DNA from: Paenibacillus arenilitoris
GTDB taxonomy: Bacteria > Bacillota > Bacilli > Paenibacillales > Paenibacillaceae
DNA: 64,000 nt
Assembly (NCBI RefSeq): GCF_014705655.1
Contig: NZ_JACXIY010000025.1
Coordinates: forward strand, 62,001 to 126,000
Direction: 5' to 3'
Shown: positions 54,090-61,899 of the stretch, in pieces
Layout of the letters: every line of letters begins with the position of its first letter
How positions within the stretch are numbered: position 1 is the stretch's first letter
Notes under the pieces: generated by a model
What the model was told of the DNA's origin: nothing
The model's input: the letters and a program-made list of their open reading frames with translations, nothing else
Database searches by the model: none
Program-made: the position numbers and the translations under genes

Positions 54090-56463
54090 GCAAAATACCC
54101 CTCTCCGTTCGGCCCGTTGTCATGATTTCCGGCAGCAAAATAACGACCTCCAGGCCGCTACCGGGCTCAGAATGAAAGGAAATATCTCCTTCAAGACCCG
54201 TTACGCGCTCTTTGATGCCTGACAAGCCCATATGCTCAAACGATGCAATCATTTGGTTAACATCCATGCCGATCCCGTCGTCCTGGTACCGGAAGTAGAC
54301 CGTTCCTTTGCGCTGCTCAAGCTCCAGCGTAATCAATTTGGCTTGCGAGTGCTTATCGGCATTCCGCAGAAGCTCCTGCACGATCCGGTAAATCGCCGTG
54401 ATCTGTTCCTCGTTCAGCTCGCGGGAAAACGGCTTGGCATGAAAATCAACGGCAAAATTAACGCGCATCTGCGTATGCTCGATAATGGACTCGACCGCTT
54501 CCACGACGCCCATCTCTTTCAGGAGCGGAGGCCTCAGCTCGTTGCAAGTTTCCCTTATCTGGTGAATGACGTCGAGCAAGCCTTCCTTAATATCCTCCAG
54601 CTCGCTGCCGAGCTTCTGGCTGATCGGATGATCCATCATGACCGCTTCCAGCTTCCGGTACCAGAGCAGCTGATCCTGAAGCGCCGAATCGTGAAGATCC
54701 GCCGCCAGCTTCCTCCGCTCGTTCTCCGAGAGGCAGAACAGGAGGCGAAGTACCCACGGCGAAGTCGAATGCTCCTTGCGCACCTCGGATTCCAAATCCT
54801 CGATCAAGCCTTCGATCAAATATAAATTTTCGAACACGATGCTCGAGTAATTGGACATCGTCTTCAGCCATCGCAGCTCGTCGGAATTATAGCGGGTATG
54901 GTTCGTCTTGAGTCCGATCCACAAAATATGGTACCTGGTCCGCTGCCTGCCGATGACAAGCCCCAGTCCGTACGGCAGCTCGATTAATTCGCCGACTTGC
55001 AGCGCATTGACCGTGCCGAGCAGAAACTCGGCCGTAATGAGCTCTTCCGGATGCTCGCCCATCGGGAACACCGTATTTTCCGATTGATCGACGACGAGGA
55101 ACGTGATCCGGTTAACCGGCAGAAGCTCGGCGATTTCCTGCTTAAGCACCGCCTCCAAGTCGGACTGCTTCATGACGCGGGCGATTTTGCGGGAGAACCG
55201 GTCGAGGCTGTCCTGATAACTGTACATCGCTTTGAACAGCTTCGGACGGAACCGCTGGTCGATCTGCTCCTTCGCATACAAAAACAGCGTCATCCCGATA
55301 TAGATGACAAAAAAGATGCCGAACCATGCGGACCATGACGGGCTTCTTTCGCCTAATATAACGATTCCGACCATTATCGCTACGATAAAGGACGGCAGCA
55401 GCGCAAGCGCGGTATAGTATTTGAATCGCGTTAAAATAAAGTCGATGTCGAATAACTGGTTGGAGGTCGATAAATAGAAATAAACGATCGGAAGAACGAA
55501 CAGGAACAGCGCCGTAAACGCGGCAGGCAAAATCTGCTTTTCCCCGAAGACGGGCGGGAGCAAATTCATGGTGGCGAATGGCGTAAACGCAACAAGATGC
55601 GAAATCAACGTAATGGTAAACAGGGAGTGAAGCTTCGTATGCCTGTGCCGGATGAACTTTAGGATCAGCTTATAAACGCACACTAAATTACCTAATAGCA
55701 CGACGCAGCTATAGGCCATTTGGATATAGGTATAAATTCGTATGGATGAAATGTTCGTCCATATATAGAGCAAGCTGGCGACTTCGACCAGACCTACGAT
55801 CATGTACAAAGACCATAGCGCTCGCTTGCTAATGAAATGAACATCGAATCTCTGCAAATAGATATTCATGAAATTCATGAATAATAGCGGAATCAGTGGC
55901 AATACCGAATATATGATTGAAATGCCGACAGGGTCGCTCCGGTTCGAGGCGGCCGAACTGTAGTAGCATATGCCGATCGACACAAAAAACAAAATGAGCA
56001 TGATCGCCGCTTTATCATGACGGCGCTTTACGTACAAAAAGCCTGAGAAAGCACAAAAAATAACAAGTGAGATTCCCGGTATGTACAGCTGAATCAACAG
56101 CTCCCACAACGAATGATCACCTGTCCAGCCTTTAGGGAAAGATATGATTTGCTTGACATTATCCTTATGTAGAACAAGAACGTTATCCGCATACTCAATC
56201 GAGTTATACTTCTTTACATTCTCAAATTCTCTTACGGGCTTGCCGTTTACCTCCAAGATTTGATCGCCAACGCGAATCCCTTTCACTTCCGCTTGCCCGG
56301 CTGCCTCCAATGACTTGACGAAGTAACGGTCGCCTGGTTCTTCGATCAATACGGCACCGATCGACGGAACTCTTACGATCACGGCTGTGAGGTAAAGGAT
56401 GGAGGCGAGGAGCCCTACAAGAAAGAGGATTGAGATGAAGCGGTTTAGTAATGTTGGTCTCAT
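54067..56463 (-). CDS. comP: ComP-like membrane histidine kinase with PDZ domain
   Basis: A 798-residue kinase. A first helix (ISILFLVGLLASILYLTAVI) is followed by an outer PDZ-like domain at ~35-110 (GIRVGDQILEVNGKPVREFE), then about eight membrane helices to ~390. The cytoplasmic part has HisKA_3 with the phospho-His in LAADLHDSALQDQL and an HATPase with ELLRNADKHSQA and DDGIGM. This is the ComP layout, the receptor for an isoprenylated ComX peptide. The N-terminal coding region is more AT-rich than the rest, as expected for a variable pherotype region. It starts 33 nt after the comX-like ORF. Confidence 0.87.
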   Translation of the reverse strand: MRPTLLNRFISILFLVGLLASILYLTAVIVRVPSIGAVLIEEPGDRYFVKSLEAAGQAEVKGIRVGDQILEVNGKPVREFENVKKYNSIEYADNVLVLHKDNVKQIISFPKGWTGDHSLWELLIQLYIPGISLVIFCAFSGFLYVKRRHDKAAIMLILFFVSIGICYYSSAASNRSDPVGISIIYSVLPLIPLLFMNFMNIYLQRFDVHFISKRALWSLYMIVGLVEVASLLYIWTNISSIRIYTYIQMAYSCVVLLGNLVCVYKLILKFIRHRHTKLHSLFTITLISHLVAFTPFATMNLLPPVFGEKQILPAAFTALFLFVLPIVYFYLSTSNQLFDIDFILTRFKYYTALALLPSFIVAIMVGIVILGERSPSWSAWFGIFFVIYIGMTLFLYAKEQIDQRFRPKLFKAMYSYQDSLDRFSRKIARVMKQSDLEAVLKQEIAELLPVNRITFLVVDQSENTVFPMGEHPEELITAEFLLGTVNALQVGELIELPYGLGLVIGRQRTRYHILWIGLKTNHTRYNSDELRWLKTMSNYSSIVFENLYLIEGLIEDLESEVRKEHSTSPWVLRLLFCLSENERRKLAADLHDSALQDQLLWYRKLEAVMMDHPISQKLGSELEDIKEGLLDVIHQIRETCNELRPPLLKEMGVVEAVESIIEHTQMRVNFAVDFHAKPFSRELNEEQITAIYRIVQELLRNADKHSQAKLITLELEQRKGTVYFRYQDDGIGMDVNQMIASFEHMGLSGIKERVTGLEGDISFHSEPGSGLEVVILLPEIMTTGRTERGILRDSYLIS

Positions 56464-56496
56464 GCAACCCTCTTCCCTTCAAGCATTCTCAATATC

Positions 56497-56667
56497 CTAG
56501 TTCCACATGTAAGCGTAACCGCTGTTCTTGTCGTTTTTATTGTTCAGTTCACCAAGAAGAGCCTTCTGTTCCGCAGCCGAAACACCAGCTAACTGCAACT
56601 GTCCACCCATAGCCATGGACATTTTTTCCGTACTGCTTACCAATTGACGAATTGTTTCTTTCAACAT
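56497..56667 (-). CDS. comX: ComX-like pheromone precursor, 56 residues
   Basis: A 56-codon gene with GGAGGAG 6 nt before its ATG. The leader part contains GGQLQLAGVSAAEQKALLGE, similar in pattern to the middle of ComX proteins. The C-terminus is NNKNDKNSGYAYMWN, with the only Trp at position 55, next to last. In ComX the near-terminal Trp is isoprenylated by ComQ and the last residues are released as the signal. The flanking comQ and comP genes make the assignment strong. The sequence is more AT-rich than its surroundings. An unrelated Trp-containing RiPP precursor is a remote alternative. Confidence 0.87.
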   Translation of the reverse strand: MLKETIRQLVSSTEKMSMAMGGQLQLAGVSAAEQKALLGELNNKNDKNSGYAYMWN

Positions 56668-56747
56668 AAGAACTCCTCCGCTTCTCTACTAATATAGTAA
56701 AAATGGGTTACATATCTACTATAACAGGAAAAGAATCGACAGAAAAC

Positions 56748-56783
56748 GCAAAAGTGATTCGTATTTACCGAAATCGCTTTTGC
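56748..56783 (-). other. Hairpin between comQ and comX
   Basis: GCAAAAGTGATTCG (56748-56761) pairs with CGAAATCGCTTTTGC (56769-56783) with a bulge and a wobble. On the minus strand it begins 13 nt past the comQ stop and is followed by GTTTTCTG, a weak T tract. It may act as a partial terminator or mRNA end that sets the ratio of comQ to comX message. Confidence 0.5.
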
Positions 56784-56796
56784 GTGGTAGGGCCTG

Positions 56797-57726
56797 CTAT
56801 GCAATTTCTTGGTTCAATAGCTGTAAAAATGTCGATTTCCAAGGACCGGATTCCTGTACGGAGTCGAGAAGCTCCTCGAAACGGTTGTAGTGCATCCGGC
56901 TCATGACGGAGCCGTAAAGAATGGTGCCGGTCCGCTCGCAGGCTTCTTCGAAGCTTTGGCGGCGGCCCGCTACTTCGCCTACAGACAAGCGGCCATCAAA
57001 GTAGTCGTGAATCCACTTGTCTTCTTCCCCCAAGCTTTCAAGCAAAAACAGGGTAAGCAGCGTGCGCTTCCGCTGCAGGAAGTCGCTCTTGTCGTCCCAG
57101 CGGAGCAAGTCCCGAATATCGTTCCTGAGCTGGGCGGCTATGCCGATCTCGACGGCGTATTGTTCGATGACGCCGTGCCACGGATGTCCCGCCAGCATGA
57201 CCCCGGTCATGCAGGCGAACGACAGCAGCATCGAAGATTTCTGTCTGACCATGTCCAGGTAGGACTGCTCGTCGGTTATTTCGTTCATAATATCGAGCAT
57301 TTGTCCGTTCGCGGCCTGCAGCAAATAACGGTTCATCATCCCGGCAAGGGCGAGCCGCATGCCATCGTCTTCCGTGCAATCCAGCATCGTCTGCTGGGAC
57401 AGCGTCAATAACGACGATGCGACGTGAAGAGCGGCCGCTCCGGGTACTTGCATCCAAGGCTTCGCTGGCGCGTCCTGATCCTGCAGGTCGTCCAAAATGT
57501 CCGAGGCGAGTATAGACAGCTCGACGGCCGCCGCCGCCCGGAACACTTCATCCCCGCCACCGCCGAACATCCGGTAATGGATGACGGTCAACCGTCCGAA
57601 TTTACTCGCCTCCTGCAGCTTGTCCTCGATGAACCGTTCCGCGAGCTCCGCGAGCGGCTCCGCCGTAAACCAGCGCTTTGCCAGCTGCTTCATCTGCTGT
57701 CCGATAAGTGGAATACAATCGTTCAC
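56797..57726 (-). CDS. comQ: ComQ-like isoprenyl transferase
   Basis: A 309-residue polyprenyl synthetase-fold protein. The first Asp-rich motif DDLQD is at 79-83 (ASDILDDLQDQD) and the second NDIRD at 202-206 (AAQLRNDIRDLL); these hold the Mg-diphosphate of the prenyl donor. ComQ attaches a prenyl group to the Trp of ComX and helps release it. The GTG start has GGAGG 7 nt upstream. Its place directly upstream of a ComX-sized ORF, with comP and comA following, separates it from housekeeping prenyl synthases. Confidence 0.88.
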   Translation of the reverse strand: MNDCIPLIGQQMKQLAKRWFTAEPLAELAERFIEDKLQEASKFGRLTVIHYRMFGGGGDEVFRAAAAVELSILASDILDDLQDQDAPAKPWMQVPGAAALHVASSLLTLSQQTMLDCTEDDGMRLALAGMMNRYLLQAANGQMLDIMNEITDEQSYLDMVRQKSSMLLSFACMTGVMLAGHPWHGVIEQYAVEIGIAAQLRNDIRDLLRWDDKSDFLQRKRTLLTLFLLESLGEEDKWIHDYFDGRLSVGEVAGRRQSFEEACERTGTILYGSVMSRMHYNRFEELLDSVQESGPWKSTFLQLLNQEIA

Positions 57727-57774
57727 AATCGATCCTCCGCTTCTTCAACATAATACCAGTATACTATGTTTTTG

Positions 57775-57996
57775 TCATAGAAGCATGCGATGAACCATGT
57801 GAACGAAATGCCCGAGCCAATTATAAAAAACGATGCCGCCTCCGCGGCTTTTGCGTTTCGCTTCCGCTTTACTTTCTTCCTCCTTCATTTCCTCCTCGTT
57901 CAATCGGTTAATTAATCGCGAGATCATCTCCATTCGCTTCTCGATTAGCTTTGCGCGCACGACTGACGGACTTTCGCTGCGATCTCGATGATCCAT
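57775..57996 (-). CDS. Small charged protein upstream of comQ, unknown function
   Basis: A 73-codon ORF from the ATG at 57996. The N-terminal ~50 residues are highly charged and helical, with repeated Glu/Lys/Arg (RLNEEEMKEEESKAEAKRKS), and the C-terminus is aromatic and hydrophobic (IVFYNWLGHFVHMVHRMLL). AGGAGG lies 12 nt before the ATG, a long spacing. It ends 48 nt before comQ and starts 62 nt after the ABC ATPase stop on the same strand. I recognise no family. In B. subtilis a small gene (degQ) also precedes comQ, but this sequence does not look like DegQ. Confidence 0.55.
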   Translation of the reverse strand: MDHRDRSESPSVVRAKLIEKRMEMISRLINRLNEEEMKEEESKAEAKRKSRGGGIVFYNWLGHFVHMVHRMLL

Positions 57997-58058
57997 TGAC
58001 CAAGAAGCCCTCCTTGAAGCGTCCATAAGCAAGCGTATGGCGCGTCCGCCCGTTTCCG

Positions 58059-58803
58059 TTAGTGCTTGTAAGCAAGCACTCCTTTGACATCCGCCGCATA
58101 GTGCATATAGACTCCTTCCATCGTCATGCCTCCGCCGGGAATTTCGGCAATGAGCTTCATCGGATTGCCGCATATGACGAGCTTGCCTTTCTTGAGCACG
58201 CTTACGCGATCGCAGTTGCGCTGAATGTCCTCCATGTCGTGGGATGCGACGACGATCGTTTTCCCTTGCTGCTTCAACTCGCGGAGCAGCCTCCAATAGT
58301 CTTTTTTCGCTTGCGGGTCGAGACCTGTCGTCGGTTCGTCGAGAAAAATGATTTTCGGGTCGTTCACAAGGGCGATCGCGAGCGACGTTCGCTGCCTCCA
58401 CCCCCCCGGATAACCGCTTAATGACTTTATTGGCATATGGACCGAGTCCGAATTGCTCGATGATTCGATCCAAATCGTTTTTCCGTTTATAAAAGCCTTG
58501 AAAGAGCTCCATCGCCTCGCGGACGGTCATCTTGTCCACCAAGGACGTGCTTTGCAGATAAATGCCGATGTCTTCCTTCAAGCGTTCCGGCTCCAGCAGC
58601 AAATCCGAGCCGAGCATATGAATGTCGCCGTTGTCCGGCGTGCGTAGTCCCATCAATATTTCGAGAAGCGTCGTTTTGCCTGACCCGTTCGTCCCGATAA
58701 TGCCGAAAATTTCGCCCTGCCTTACTTGAAAAGACACTTGATCGACCGCTTTATTCGCACCATAAAACTTGCTGATTGCGCTTGCTTGAATGACCGTTTC
58801 CAT
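58059..58803 (-). pseudogene. ABC transporter ATP-binding protein, frameshifted at a G7 run
   Basis: Two frames together make one 247-residue ATPase. The first carries ASAISKFYGANKAVDQ and Walker A GTNGSGKTT and stops making sense after KRLSGG. The second carries WRQRTSLAIAL, Walker B IIFLDEPTTGLD, and the H-loop VVASHDMEDI. The break is at seven C on the plus strand (58401-58407); six would restore LSGGWRQR exactly. It may be a real mutation, a phase-variable tract or a sequence error. GGAG precedes the start at 58803. No permease gene is adjacent. It is the first of the run leading into the com genes. Confidence 0.85.
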
Positions 58804-58949
58804 TTCCATTCTCCGGATAACCTCCATTCACACATTAAAGATGGATGAGCCAATCGTCTTACGGCGGGATTGAAATAGCTAGTTTGCGTCATGTTTTTAC
58901 GATAACGCATACCGAAAGCTTTTTCACCGAAAACCTGATTTGTAATTCA

Positions 58950-58994
58950 CGCAATTTTTTTGCGCGACCGCAAGGAAAGCGCAAACCGCTTGCG
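58950..58994. promoter_or_regulatory. Five phased TTGCG/CGCAA half-sites upstream of the com run
   Basis: CGCAA at 58950, TTGCG at 58960, CGCAA at 58969, CGCAA at 58980 and TTGCG at 58990 are spaced 9-11 bp, about one helical turn. TTGCG is the core of the B. subtilis ComA half-site (TTGCGG, 4 nt, CCGCAA), although the inward-facing pair here is 2 nt closer. The cluster is ~150 nt upstream of the ABC ATPase start. Binding by the ComA-like protein is inferred. A 7-bp hairpin can also form here (58968-58995). Confidence 0.4.
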
Positions 58995-59041
58995 GGGAGC
59001 CGTGAACGAAGAAATAGCAGTCCGTCATACGAAAGGTGCGG

Positions 59042-59310
59042 TTATACACAAAACTATCCACAATTCTGCATAAATTGTTAGTTAATTCTGTCGATAGTCT
59101 TACAGTAATGGAGTGCTATTTTCGCGGTTTTCGTCGAATACTAGGCACTTTATCATAGGCAACGTTTTTTTATCCCCGTTATCCACATTGTCCACAATAT
59201 TGCTGTGAAAAAAATATCCCCTTTTCGCTCACAATGTTAAGGGCGAGTAAACCTAGCGTTTACAGGCCTTTTACCTCGTTATGCACAAAACCGCCGCCAA
59301 TTGTGGATAA
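59042..59310. other. Cluster of DnaA boxes in a gene-free region
   Basis: The ~660-nt region 58804-59465 has no convincing gene. It holds two perfect DnaA boxes, TTATCCACA at 59179-59187 and its complement at 59302-59310. Four one-mismatch boxes accompany them: TTATACACA (59042), CTATCCACA (59054), TTGTCCACA directly behind the first perfect box (59188) and TTATGCACA (59279). The flanks are AT-rich. dnaA, dnaN and rpmH are absent, so it is more like a secondary DnaA-binding cluster that titrates DnaA or regulates genes than the origin. Confidence 0.7.
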
Positions 59311-59388
59311 CTTTGTGCACAACACTAATTTTGGAAAGTTTTATTCGAGCTTTTCCATTCCAGATCTCGTACAGAGAACGGGAGAACG

Positions 59389-59425
59389 AGAAAAGACGGT
59401 GCAGATACGCAACCGTCTTTTCTTC
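59389..59425 (-). terminator. Rho-independent terminator after leuA
   Basis: AGAAAAGACGGT pairs perfectly with ACCGTCTTTTCT over 11 nt. It lies ~40 nt past the leuA stop. Confidence 0.85.
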
Positions 59426-59465
59426 CTTCTTTAATAATTATCCGTCAATCGAATGTTAAAGCGTA

Positions 59466-61031
59466 TCAGTTCGCCGCCCGGCTTGCTCCCGTTCCCGCGA
59501 CCCGGATTCCCGTCGTCATCACCGCTTGATTGCAAGCCGCCACGTAAGCCTGCGCCGCGGCCAGCACGATGTCCTTATGGATCGACGTCCCGCGGAAGCG
59601 CTGCTGCTGATGGACGATGCTTACGACCGCTTCCCCGTGCGCGTCTTCACCGGTCGATAAGGAGTGAAGCTCCAGATCCTCGAATTCGGCCGCTACCGGT
59701 ATCGCCTGCTGGATCGCGTGGATGACCGCCTCGATCGGGCCCGCGCCCATTGCGATGTACGACTGCTCCGAGCCTTGCTCGTTCTCGCGAATCGTAACGC
59801 TGGCGGTGCGGGAGCGCTGCGTGCCGGCATGCACGTGCAGATCGACTAGCACGTACGGATCGGGCTGGGTTTCCGTCATCTCGCCCGCGATGCGGATCAG
59901 CTCATCGTCGGTTACGATTTTTTGCTCATCGGCTGTTACCTTGAATTTGTCATAGACATCCTGCAGCTGCGCGTCGGTCACGTCGATGCCGTATTCGGCG
60001 AGACGATGCTTGATGGCATGCCGGCCGGAATGCTTGCCCAGAATGATCATGTTCCGCGGTATGCCCATCGCTTCCGGATCCATGATCTCGTAAGTATTGC
60101 GGTTTTTAAGCAGACCGTCCTGGTGGATGCCGGATTCGTGCTGGAACGCGTTGCGGCCGACGATCGGCTTATTGTAGGCGATCGGAAAATTCATCGCGCG
60201 GCTGACCATGCGCGACGTTTCGAATATTTCGCCGATTTGGATATTCGTCTGCGCCCGCATCGCGTCCTTGCGCGTTTCGATCGCCATGACCAGCTCCTCG
60301 AGCGAGCAGTTGCCCGCCCTCTCGCCTATCCCGTTCACCGTCACCTCGATCTGCGTCGCACCTCCGTTAATCGCGGCCAGGCTGTTCGCGACGGCAAGGC
60401 CCAGGTCGTTATGGCAGTGAGCGCTGTATCTCACCGTCTCGCCGCCTCTGGCCTGCTTGCGGACCGTCCGGAACAGCTCGATCATCTCCTCCGGCAGCGC
60501 GTACCCCAGCGTATCCGGCAGATTGATGACCGTGGCGCCTTCGGCGATGACCGCTTCGACCAGCTGAATGACAAAGTCTCTGCCGGAACGCGTCGAATCC
60601 ATGGCGGAAAATTCGATTTCGTCCACGAACTGCTTGCCGTAGGCAACCATTTCGCGGGCGATCTGCACGACTTCGTCGCGGGATTTGCGAAGCTGGTGGT
60701 TCAGATGGATATCCGACGACGAGATGAACAGGTGAAGGCGCCTGCGCGCCGCATCCTGCGTCGCCTTCACGGCCGCGTCAATATCGCCCTTCACCGCCCT
60801 GGCGAAGCCGGCGATCTCGACATGCTGCAGCTCGCGCGAAATTTGCTGCACGGCGGCGAATTCGCCGGGACTCGATACCGGAAAGCCCGGCTCGATAACG
60901 TCGATCCCCAGCTTGCCCAGCTGGCGGGCAATGACGATTTTCCGCTCAGGATCAAGTGACGCGCCCGGCGACTGCTCGCCGTCCCTTAACGTCGTATCGA
61001 AAATTTGAATTTTTTTCATTTCGTTTGCCAT
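59466..61031 (-). CDS. leuA: 2-isopropylmalate synthase
   Basis: A 521-residue enzyme. The N-terminal TIM barrel has IFDTTLRDGEQSPGA, the metal-binding HCHNDLG and NGIGERAGNCSLEE. The C-terminal regulatory domain that binds leucine is present (~390-505). It condenses 2-oxoisovalerate with acetyl-CoA, the first committed step of leucine synthesis. GGAGG precedes the ATG. It is a single gene here, controlled by two leucine T-boxes and a consensus promoter; leuBCD are not downstream. Confidence 0.96.
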   Translation of the reverse strand: MANEMKKIQIFDTTLRDGEQSPGASLDPERKIVIARQLGKLGIDVIEPGFPVSSPGEFAAVQQISRELQHVEIAGFARAVKGDIDAAVKATQDAARRRLHLFISSSDIHLNHQLRKSRDEVVQIAREMVAYGKQFVDEIEFSAMDSTRSGRDFVIQLVEAVIAEGATVINLPDTLGYALPEEMIELFRTVRKQARGGETVRYSAHCHNDLGLAVANSLAAINGGATQIEVTVNGIGERAGNCSLEELVMAIETRKDAMRAQTNIQIGEIFETSRMVSRAMNFPIAYNKPIVGRNAFQHESGIHQDGLLKNRNTYEIMDPEAMGIPRNMIILGKHSGRHAIKHRLAEYGIDVTDAQLQDVYDKFKVTADEQKIVTDDELIRIAGEMTETQPDPYVLVDLHVHAGTQRSRTASVTIRENEQGSEQSYIAMGAGPIEAVIHAIQQAIPVAAEFEDLELHSLSTGEDAHGEAVVSIVHQQQRFRGTSIHKDIVLAAAQAYVAACNQAVMTTGIRVAGTGASRAAN

Positions 61032-61069
61032 CTTAATCAGCCTCCAAAAAATAGATTCTCGATCAATAG

Positions 61070-61430
61070 AAAAAGGCCCGCCGTCTCCGAAAGAAGAGAC
61101 GACGAGCCTAAAGCCCTACCGTGGTACCACTCTAATTGGCCGGAACATGCCGTTCGCGGAGTGCCGAGCGCTTCGGCTTCCTTGCGCGGCGGGTTCCGAA
61201 CCCGCTTCATGCCCGATGACGGCGGCCAGCCGTAACGGCGTACGCGCGGCTGCCGATTGCGCAGCCCGATTCCGCCGTTCCGCTCCCAGGCGAGATTCAA
61301 ACGTCCGCTTCGACTGCGTCGCACCGACCCGCAGCTCTCTTCACGCCTTCGTCGTTCCCGCTCGCCGCATTCGGCGAGGGAAAACCGGAAATCCGCTTTG
61401 CCAGCTTCCGTTTTACTGCTCCTGTTCATC
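61070..61430 (-). ncRNA. T-box leader 1 of leuA (leucine specific)
   Basis: This is the leuA-proximal T-box. In order on the minus strand: the stem I start GAACAGGAGCAGTAAAA, the AG-bulge/distal loop region GAGAGCTGCGGGTCGGTGC, the specifier CTC (Leu; plus-strand 61292-61294) in GAATCTCGCCTGGGAGC, the T-box AGAGTGGTACCACGG (61119-61133), and a terminator with a 14-bp stem (61074-61109) ending in five T. Uncharged tRNA-Leu would favour the antiterminator and allow leuA transcription. Confidence 0.93.
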
Positions 61431-61497
61431 GCGTTATCGCTTTATGTGATTGTTCATTTTGCGTTATGTCTAACCTACTTCGCTCGGCCTGCAACAA

Positions 61498-61865
61498 GAA
61501 AAGCCTGTCGTCTCCTATTCAAGAGACGACAGGCTATAATGACCCGCGCGGTACCACCCTTGTTGACATCCGATCATGCTTGCAACCAAGCAGGAATGCC
61601 CACCTTAGTCATATGGCCGGCTCCGGATGCCGACGCATATGCACCCGATTACGGAGGTTAACCGTAGCCATGTACTAAAGGCAACTAAGCTGTCATCCGA
61701 CCGCCGACCTCGTTCCACCGCTCCGCTCCCAGGCGAGCTTCAAGCATCCTTCGTCTGCGTTGCACCGACCCGCAGCTCTCTCGTTCGGGGTTCCAAGCGG
61801 ATCTGCGATCACGCTTCGAAGGTCCCGGTCTTCCCGGACTCGCTTTACTATTCCTGTTCCATGCG
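61498..61865 (-). ncRNA. T-box leader 2 of leuA (leucine specific), promoter-proximal
   Basis: A second complete T-box lies directly upstream of the first. It has GAACAGGAATAGTAAAG, GAGAGCTGCGGGTCGGTGC, the specifier CTC (61735-61737) in GAAGCTCGCCTGGGAGC, the canonical AGGGTGGTACCGCG (61547-61560) and a 13-bp terminator (61502-61535) with TTTTCTT. Both units read the same Leu codon, so transcription must pass two tRNA-gated terminators in series. Confidence 0.94.
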
Positions 61866-61899
61866 TTTGAAGCATATAAAGTTTGAAGTATTGCTGTTT

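Noticed and set aside
56797..57726. Housekeeping geranylgeranyl or heptaprenyl diphosphate synthase
   Set aside because: It shares the fold, but the neighbours are a ComX-like peptide, a ComP-like kinase and a ComA-like regulator, and no isoprenoid genes are nearby.
57775..58827. A single 350-codon open frame as one protein
   Set aside because: Its first part is an ABC ATPase, but after the G7 run the product is Arg-rich nonsense, while another frame continues the ATPase exactly. I treat it as a frameshifted gene plus a separate small ORF.
58968..58995. A terminator at the TTGCG cluster
   Set aside because: CCGCAAG and CTTGCGG can pair, but no T run follows on either strand, so I list the region as possible binding sites instead.
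59042..59310. Chromosomal origin oriC
   Set aside because: The DnaA boxes are dense, but dnaA, dnaN, recF and rpmH are not adjacent; leuA and com genes are. A secondary DnaA-binding cluster is more likely.
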